Shown here: positions 7,689-11,941 of the stretch, one piece after another | Layout of the letters: each line of letters begins with the position of its first letter | Numbering within the stretch: position 1 is the stretch's first letter | Source of the DNA: Eubacteriales Family XIII. Incertae Sedis bacterium | GTDB lineage: Bacteria > Bacillota > Clostridia > Peptostreptococcales > Anaerovoracaceae | Assembly: GCA_031281765.1 (NCBI GenBank) | Contig: JAITEX010000021.1 | Location: 1-11,941, forward strand | Direction of reading: 5' to 3' | DNA length: 11,941 nt | Notes under the pieces: generated by a model | Told to the model about the DNA's origin: nothing | What the model saw: only the letters and a program-made list of their open reading frames with translations | Databases searched by the model: none | Translations under genes and position numbers: made by a program

Positions 7689-7695
7689 GTACAAG

Positions 7696-8235
7696 GTGGC
7701 AAATCTGAAAATAGGCAAAATGGTCATGAGGAGCCTGTTCAAAAAACCGGCGACCCTCATGTACCCCGTAGTGCCGAGAGAATACAAGGAACTGACCCGC
7801 GGGCATATCGACGTGGACATGAACGCGTGCATACTGTGCGGCATCTGCGCGAAGAAATGCCCGACGGACGCGATAAGCGTGGATAAGAACGCGAAAGCCT
7901 GGTCCATACAGCGTATGCGGTGTATCCAGTGCAGCTGCTGTGTGGAGGTATGTCCGAAAAAGTGCCTCACGAATGCCTCTACGTATACGATACCGAATGT
8001 CGTGAAGATAGCGGATACGTTCGAGAAGCCGGACGAAGGCGAAGAAGCCGCGCCGGAGGGTTCGCTGAAATGCGACGATACGTGCGTGTACTGCGGCATC
8101 TGCGCGAAGAAATGCCCCGTCGAGGCGATAACGACGGACAGGGCGGCCAAAGAATGGAAGGTTGACGACGATAAATGTACGCGTTGCGGCCTCTGCATCG
8201 AAAACTGCCCGAAAAAGAGTTTGTCGATTTCATAG
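7696..8235 (+). CDS. echF: Ech hydrogenase subunit F, enlarged ferredoxin-like subunit with four [4Fe-4S] motifs
   Basis: The electron-entry subunit of the complex. I place the start at GTG 7696 (179 residues), 7 bases after the echE stop, because residues from LKIGKMVMRSLFKKPATLMYP onward match EchF. An ATG at 7633 is in frame but would overlap echE by 56 bases with unrelated residues. The first half is a standard EchF with two CxxCxxCxxxCP motifs (C45/48/51/55 and C76/79/82/86). A charged linker (about 107-125, containing PDEGEEAAPEGS) leads to a second two-motif domain (C130/133/136/140 and C161/164/167/171). Sixteen ligand cysteines predict four clusters, whereas the usual EchF has two. 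The domains align at about 25 of 47 positions by eye, so the C-terminal half arose by internal duplication. It is the last ech gene. Confidence 0.92.
   Translation: MANLKIGKMVMRSLFKKPATLMYPVVPREYKELTRGHIDVDMNACILCGICAKKCPTDAISVDKNAKAWSIQRMRCIQCSCCVEVCPKKCLTNASTYTIPNVVKIADTFEKPDEGEEAAPEGSLKCDDTCVYCGICAKKCPVEAITTDRAAKEWKVDDDKCTRCGLCIENCPKKSLSIS
7837..7862 (+). repeat. Direct repeat copy 1 within echF
   Basis: This 26-base tract encodes CGICAKKCP. It is identical in DNA to 8092-8117, an offset of 255 bases (85 codons). It marks the internal duplication of the two-cluster ferredoxin domain. Confidence 0.85.
8092..8117 (+). repeat. Direct repeat copy 2 within echF
   Basis: This exact 26-base copy of 7837-7862 lies in the second ferredoxin domain. 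Flanking DNA is clearly more diverged, so the exact tract reflects either strong constraint or recent exchange between the halves. Confidence 0.85.
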
Positions 8236-8256
8236 CTCATTCCCGTTCATTTCAGG

Positions 8257-8262
8257 TATAAT
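8257..8262 (+). promoter_or_regulatory. Probable -10 element of the membrane protein-hypF unit
   Basis: A perfect TATAAT lies 22 bases after the echF stop. No convincing -35 is found at 16-18 bases upstream (AGCTCA at 17 matches only two positions). Transcription would start near 8270 and give a leader of about 70 bases. Read-through from ech may also supply these genes, since no clear terminator separates them. Confidence 0.45.
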
Positions 8263-8277
8263 ATTAGAGTGTCTCCG

Positions 8278-8307
8278 ATTGCTTCCCGATGTAACCCGGG
8301 AAGCAAT
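8278..8307 (+). promoter_or_regulatory. Perfect 11-bp hairpin in the leader of the membrane protein-hypF unit
   Basis: ATTGCTTCCCG (8278-8288) pairs perfectly with CGGGAAGCAAT (8297-8307) around an 8-base loop. Neither strand has a T-run next to it, so it does not look like an intrinsic terminator. It may protect the 3' end of the ech mRNA, act as a regulatory leader, or be an operator just downstream of the predicted start. Confidence 0.6.
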
Positions 8308-8330
8308 TGGCGCTATGGTTTTGAGATGAA

Positions 8331-8335
8331 AAGGA
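8331..8335 (+). promoter_or_regulatory. Shine-Dalgarno sequence that chooses between two ATGs
   Basis: AAGGA abuts the ATG at 8336 but stands 6 bases before the in-frame ATG at 8342. The usual spacing favours 8342 as the start. Confidence 0.55.
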
Positions 8336-8341
8336 ATGCGA

Positions 8342-9304
8342 ATGGACGCAGGCGTATATTATTTTAGGAAAAATTTAATTACGGGCGCCGCTCTACTGTT
8401 TTTCATGATAGTGCTTATGATGCTCGGCTCGCAGCTCGGGTATTATCAGAACAGCTTGCAGGCCGAATGGTCCGGCATCGGCAGCCTGCAGGACGCGGGA
8501 AACGGCAACGCGCGCGTGCTGCAGAATGTCCTTGTCAACCTGCTCATGTTCATCCCCGTGATAACGATGGCGCTCGGCGGCGCGTTCAATGAAAAGCTCG
8601 GGAAAAACCCGCTCTTTCGGCTCCTGCTCCTCATACCGATGATCATCTACGGCTGCTCCTTCTATCTCGACTTCCTGCAAGCGACGCCGTTCAGCGAAAA
8701 ATTCAGCGATATGTATACGGCGCTCGACCATATTATTTTCATTCCGTTCTTACTCTGCTTTATTATGCTTATCATCTATATGTTCTGTGCGATACTGCGC
8801 CCGGAGAGCATGGCGACCAAGGCCATCGGCACGATAACGATGATTGTCGGCATTTGTTTTTATGTGGTATTCGGCATCTATGTGATATACCTGCAGGCGA
8901 TGAACGCGCTCGGCGGCTCGTTCGGATTGAGCCACTTCATACTGTACCTCGTCTGTTTCGCGCTGGACGTGACGACCTTTTTCCTGATGCTTTCACTGAT
9001 AATGTCCTTCTGCTCTATGAGGCGCGAGGAACTGCTCTGGGCGAAAGAACGGGAACGCAGGCGCCGCATTGATGAGCGCAGGCGCAGCGAGCGGGAAACG
9101 CGCCAGGCCTTTGTGTATGGAGAAGCGGGCTATTATGACATATATGACGAGGATGACGACGACAACTACGGCTCATACTGCGAGGACGAGGACGAGGACG
9201 GGAGCGACGCATATGTGACGAATGATGGCGGCAAAGAGGTAAGCGCCGGGATTGACAAAACGCCCGCGCCGGAAAAGAGAGGGCGCCCGCCCAAGGCCAC
9301 ATGA
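8342..9304 (+). CDS. Six-TM membrane protein with basic, acidic and AT-hook-like tail, unknown function
   Basis: I do not recognise this 320-residue protein. It has about six hydrophobic helices (residues 14-33, 62-80, 92-109, 131-152, 161-184, 198-223). A long hydrophilic C-terminal tail follows, and counting helices from a cytoplasmic N terminus puts it in the cytoplasm. The tail has three parts: a strongly basic, probably helical stretch (227-255, with RRRRIDERRRSERE), a Tyr/Asp/Glu tract (261-289, with DEDDDDNYGSY and EDEDEDGSD), and a last segment ending EKRGRPPKAT, whose RGRP core looks like an AT-hook. No catalytic or metal-binding motif is evident, and the few cysteines are scattered. 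The start at 8342 rests on Shine-Dalgarno spacing; ATG 8336 would add two residues. The TGA stop overlaps the hypF ATG (ATGA), so the genes are translated together, which suggests a link to hydrogenase maturation or regulation. Transport, sensing and scaffolding all remain possible. Confidence 0.8.
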   Translation: MDAGVYYFRKNLITGAALLFFMIVLMMLGSQLGYYQNSLQAEWSGIGSLQDAGNGNARVLQNVLVNLLMFIPVITMALGGAFNEKLGKNPLFRLLLLIPMIIYGCSFYLDFLQATPFSEKFSDMYTALDHIIFIPFLLCFIMLIIYMFCAILRPESMATKAIGTITMIVGICFYVVFGIYVIYLQAMNALGGSFGLSHFILYLVCFALDVTTFFLMLSLIMSFCSMRREELLWAKERERRRRIDERRRSERETRQAFVYGEAGYYDIYDEDDDDNYGSYCEDEDEDGSDAYVTNDGGKEVSAGIDKTPAPEKRGRPPKAT

Positions 9305-11676
9305 TTACCAGGGTGATAACGATACGCGGAACGGTGCAGGGCGTCGGCTTTCGGCCGACGACTTCGCGTTTTGCGCGGAAATTCGGCATGAAGGGCCGGG
9401 TGCGCAATATGGGCGGCCATGTGCAGCTCATCCTGACCGATGAGCCGCGGCGCATAGATGATTTTATTGCGTACCTGATAGCGAACAAGCCGCGCTCGTC
9501 GGAGATCGTATCCGTGGAACAAAAGGAGATAGACCTTGTCCGGTTTGACGGTTTTTCCATCGTGCCGAGCAGCGCGGTCGAAGACGAGATAGCGATACTG
9601 CCGGCGGACATCGCGCTCTGCGACCGCTGTCTCGCGGAGTTTCGCGACCCGGGAAATCGGCGATACGGCCACGCGTTTATCAGCTGTACGGACTGCGGGC
9701 CGAGATTCACCATTATGGAGCGTCTGCCGTACGACCGCGACACGACGACTATGGATGATTTCGCTCTGTGCGCGGCGTGCGAGGAGGAGTATACGGCTGC
9801 GGACGGTATACGCTACCACGCGCAGACAGTGTCCTGCCACGACTGCGGCCCGCAGGCAATGTGGAGCGCGGGGGAAGCGTCGGGCTTCGCAAATCCGGCG
9901 CAAACAGGCCCTATTTGTTCGCCTATTGCAGGCGCGCCGGCCATAGAGCAGGCCATTACGGCGCTCAATGGCGGGGAGGTCATTGCGCTTAAGGGCGTCG
10001 GAGGCTATTATTTTGTGTGCCGCGCGGATACGGAAACCGCGGTGCAGAGGTTGCGCGACATAAAGCTGCGAGAGGAAAAACCCTTTGCGGTGATGTTCGC
10101 GGATGCGGATTCTGTGCGGGGGTATTGCAGCGTAAGCGCAGCGGAAGCGGAGCTGCTCACGTCCCCGAAGCGCCCGATCGTACTGCTCGAAATAACACAG
10201 GGGGACGGTTCCTTTGTGTCATCCCTCGCGCCCGGCGTCTGCGGGTCAAGCCGCTTTGTCGGGGCGTTCCTGCCGTCAATGGGCCTGCAGCATTCGCTGC
10301 TTGACGCGTGCGGCCCGCTCGTAATGACGAGCGCGAACATTTCGGGATTGCCGATTATTACGGATGACGAGGTGATGGCGAACTTCGCGCGCAGCGAACC
10401 GCGGCTCGCGGGCATACTGTACAATGAACGCCGCATTGCGGCCGGCGCCGACGATTCCGTTGTGCGCGTCATAGACGGCCGGCCGCAGCTACTGCGCCGC
10501 TCCAAGGGCTATGTACCTGTACCCGTCTACGCGCGCGGCGCGGCGGAGATGATTGCGCCGGCGGCTCCGGTAAAGGAAACCCGGATATTTGCGGCCGGCG
10601 GCCACCTGAAATCGGCCTTTGCCCTCAGCAGGGGCAGCTATTCCTATCTGAGCCAATACTTCGGCGATCTCGACACGGTGGAAATCGAGGAAGTCTACGC
10701 GAAGAACTACGAGCGCATGAAAGCGTTCTTCGGAATCTTCCCGCGGCTTGCGGTCTGCGATATGCACCCGAATTACGCGACGACGCGGTTTGCGGAAGCG
10801 CTTGCGGGCGGCGATAACGGAGGCATGGAACTGCTGCGCGTACAGCACCATCACGCCCATATCGCCTCGGTGATGGCGGAGCACGGCCTGACGGGACCGG
10901 TCATCGGCGTGGCGTTTGACGGTACGGGCTACGGCGCGGACGGGCGCATATGGGGCGGCGAGGTACTGATTGCGGAGGGCGCGGAGTTTGCGCGGTTTTC
11001 GCATCTGCGGTATGTGCGCATGCTCGGCGGGGACGCGTCGATGAAGGACGCGTGGAAGTCGGCGCTGTCGTATATGGAAGCGGAAGGGCAAGCGCACCCG
11101 CGCAACAGGCCACTATCGCTCGATAGTTCGTTGGAGTCAAAGGTTTTCAATGTCAACATATCAGATATAGTCGAGTATGCAGAGAGGAACGGGACGCTCC
11201 ATGGGTACGCGGCGGAAATTGACGCGGCGGCGGCCGGGCTGCGGGCCGGCGTGAACAGCATCGAATCCTCGAGTATGGGCCGGCTCTTTGACGCGGTTTC
11301 GTCCCTGCTCGGCGTCCATCATATAAACCGCTATGAGGGGGAATGCGCCGTCATGCTGGAAAACGCCGCGGAGCGCGCCCGCCGTGCCACGGAAACGGGC
11401 AAAATTGCGGCCGAAGCCGACCGGCTCGCCTTAAATTTCCATATGCGTGTGGCTGAGGCTCTCCTTGAGCAGTGCCGCGCCGCGCGCGAAGCCGCTGACA
11501 CACATCTCGTCTGTCTCAGCGGCGGCGTGTTTCAAAACAAGATACTGATGGAAGAAGCCTTGCGCCTACTGCGCGCGGACGGTTTTCGCCCCTATTATAA
11601 CGAACTCGTACCCCCGAACGACGGCGGCATCGCCCTCGGCCAAAACTATATCGGTATGCTTTCGGCCCTCGTTTAG
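9301..11676 (+). CDS. hypF: Carbamoyltransferase HypF, [NiFe]-hydrogenase maturation
   Basis: A complete 791-residue HypF (E. coli HypF is about 750). It uses carbamoyl phosphate and ATP to form carbamoyl-adenylate and passes the carbamoyl group to HypE, where it becomes the CN ligands of the Ni-Fe site. Domains in order: acylphosphatase (about 1-90; GTVQGVGFRP with R18, and N36 in VRNMGG); two zinc fingers with eight cysteines (C107/110, C129/132, C157/160, C179/182, spaced CxxC-18-CxxC-24-CxxC-18-CxxC); a YrdC-like domain (from about 210; LKGVGGYYFVC, KLREEKPFAVM, TSANISGLP); and a Kae1-like carbamoyltransferase domain (QHHHAHIASV with H516-H518 and H520, AFDGTGYG with D540, SSSMGRLFDA, CLSGGVFQN, PPNDGGIALGQ). 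It begins in an ATGA overlap with the membrane protein and has no strong ribosome site of its own, so coupling is likely. No other hyp gene is in the window. Its stop overlaps that of the convergent dehydrogenase gene. Confidence 0.97.
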   Translation: MITRVITIRGTVQGVGFRPTTSRFARKFGMKGRVRNMGGHVQLILTDEPRRIDDFIAYLIANKPRSSEIVSVEQKEIDLVRFDGFSIVPSSAVEDEIAILPADIALCDRCLAEFRDPGNRRYGHAFISCTDCGPRFTIMERLPYDRDTTTMDDFALCAACEEEYTAADGIRYHAQTVSCHDCGPQAMWSAGEASGFANPAQTGPICSPIAGAPAIEQAITALNGGEVIALKGVGGYYFVCRADTETAVQRLRDIKLREEKPFAVMFADADSVRGYCSVSAAEAELLTSPKRPIVLLEITQGDGSFVSSLAPGVCGSSRFVGAFLPSMGLQHSLLDACGPLVMTSANISGLPIITDDEVMANFARSEPRLAGILYNERRIAAGADDSVVRVIDGRPQLLRRSKGYVPVPVYARGAAEMIAPAAPVKETRIFAAGGHLKSAFALSRGSYSYLSQYFGDLDTVEIEEVYAKNYERMKAFFGIFPRLAVCDMHPNYATTRFAEALAGGDNGGMELLRVQHHHAHIASVMAEHGLTGPVIGVAFDGTGYGADGRIWGGEVLIAEGAEFARFSHLRYVRMLGGDASMKDAWKSALSYMEAEGQAHPRNRPLSLDSSLESKVFNVNISDIVEYAERNGTLHGYAAEIDAAAAGLRAGVNSIESSSMGRLFDAVSSLLGVHHINRYEGECAVMLENAAERARRATETGKIAAEADRLALNFHMRVAEALLEQCRAAREAADTHLVCLSGGVFQNKILMEEALRLLRADGFRPYYNELVPPNDGGIALGQNYIGMLSALV

Positions 11677-11941
11677 TTCACCACATTGACCGGTTTGCCG
11701 CTGACAAAGCCCTTGAGGTTCGCCACCGTGATGTCCATCAACCGTTGGCGGCTCTCCCGCGCGCTCCACGCTATGTGCGGCGTGATAAAACAGTTTTTCG
11801 CGGTGAGAAGCGGGTTGTCCGACCGTATCGGTTCCTCCGACGCCACGTCTACGCCGGCCGCATAGACCTTCCCGCTGTTCAACGCCTCCGCGAGGTCGGC
11901 CTCATCTATCAAAGCGCCCCGCGCCGTATTGATAAGAATCA
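11673..11941 (-). CDS. D-2-hydroxyacid dehydrogenase, C-terminal part (gene continues past the window)
   Basis: About 88 C-terminal residues of an NAD(P)-dependent D-isomer-specific 2-hydroxyacid dehydrogenase. The reading frame stays open to the window edge: upstream of the TTG at 11912 it reads ILINTARGA, a conserved family motif, so that TTG is not the start. The catalytic trio is visible: Arg in NTARG, Glu in VASEEP 29 residues later, and His in ITPHIAW 19 residues after that, spacing that fits this family. The FITPHIAWSARESRQRL region resembles hydroxypyruvate/glycerate dehydrogenase-like members, but the substrate cannot be assigned from this fragment. The TAA stop (11673-11675) overlaps the hypF stop on the other strand, with no room for a terminator between them. 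There is no obvious functional link to the hydrogenase genes. Confidence 0.92.
   Translation of the reverse strand, partial: ILINTARGALIDEADLAEALNSGKVYAAGVDVASEEPIRSDNPLLTAKNCFITPHIAWSARESRQRLMDITVANLKGFVSGKPVNVVN

Noticed and set aside
7633..7695. In-frame ATG at 7633 as the echF start
   Set aside because: The added residues (MCPCSSSQSTRVSAVRKGRY) overlap the essential C-terminal cysteine motif of echE in another frame and do not resemble EchF. GTG 7696 is 7 bases after the echE stop and begins the recognisable EchF sequence.
7092..8240. Long open frame on the minus strand across echE and echF (382 codons)
   Set aside because: The plus strand here encodes unmistakable EchE and EchF cysteine motifs. 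The opposite-strand product resembles no family and has unusual composition.
11112..11127. Inverted repeat ACTATCG-CT-CGATAGT inside hypF
   Set aside because: It is a perfect 7-bp stem but has only a 2-base loop, lies within an intact conserved reading frame, and has no associated signal; probably chance in a linker region.
1..11941. CRISPR array, tRNA, rRNA, insertion sequence or phage genes
   Set aside because: No regularly spaced repeats, no tRNA-like cloverleaf in the two intergenic gaps (2516-2705 and 8236-8341), and no transposase or phage-type protein. The repeats present are intragenic domain duplications.

Overview
The window comes from an anaerobic bacterium with moderately high GC content (estimated by eye, not computed). 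It carries a complete six-gene energy-converting [NiFe]-hydrogenase operon of the Ech type (group 4), followed by an unrecognised membrane protein gene coupled to the hydrogenase maturation gene hypF. Ech plus hypF indicates a fermentative or ferredoxin-driven anaerobe. The beta-helix/Ig-like surface protein at the left edge, with a C-terminal membrane anchor, suits a gut- or rumen-type Clostridia-like organism, but Synergistota or another anaerobic lineage cannot be excluded from this window alone.

Layout. (1) 2-2515 (+): 3' part of a large surface protein. It has two parallel beta-helix domains, each closed by the same C-terminal motif block, with a bacterial Ig-like domain between them, then a low-complexity stalk and a C-terminal membrane anchor. 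A rho-independent terminator follows at 2540-2574. (2) 2576-8235 (+): a consensus TATAAT and a 5' leader of about 118 nt with a strong inverted repeat, then echA-echB-echC-echD-echE-echF, packed with 1-nt overlaps or gaps of 0-14 nt. (3) 8257-11676 (+): a second TATAAT, a leader with a perfect 11-bp hairpin, a six-TM protein of unknown function with an unusual charged tail, and hypF starting in an ATGA overlap. (4) 11673-11941 (-): the C-terminal part of a D-2-hydroxyacid dehydrogenase, whose stop codon overlaps that of hypF.

How the genes work together. EchA (antiporter-like) and EchB (NuoH-like) form the membrane arm. EchC (small subunit, proximal FeS cluster), EchD (NuoC-like), EchE (Ni-Fe subunit) and EchF (ferredoxin-like) form the cytoplasmic arm. 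By family knowledge the complex exchanges electrons between ferredoxin and protons/H2 and couples this to ion translocation. HypF starts synthesis of the cyanide ligands of the Ni-Fe site, which explains its position. The membrane protein between the operon and hypF has no assigned role and is the best candidate for something undescribed.

Most notable features: EchF is internally duplicated and carries four rather than two [4Fe-4S] motifs; EchC and EchD have Glu/Pro/Ala-rich C-terminal tails, and EchF has a similar linker; EchE ends three residues after its last Ni-ligand cysteine; and the membrane protein's tail combines a basic helix, an acidic tract and an AT-hook-like KRGRPPK.
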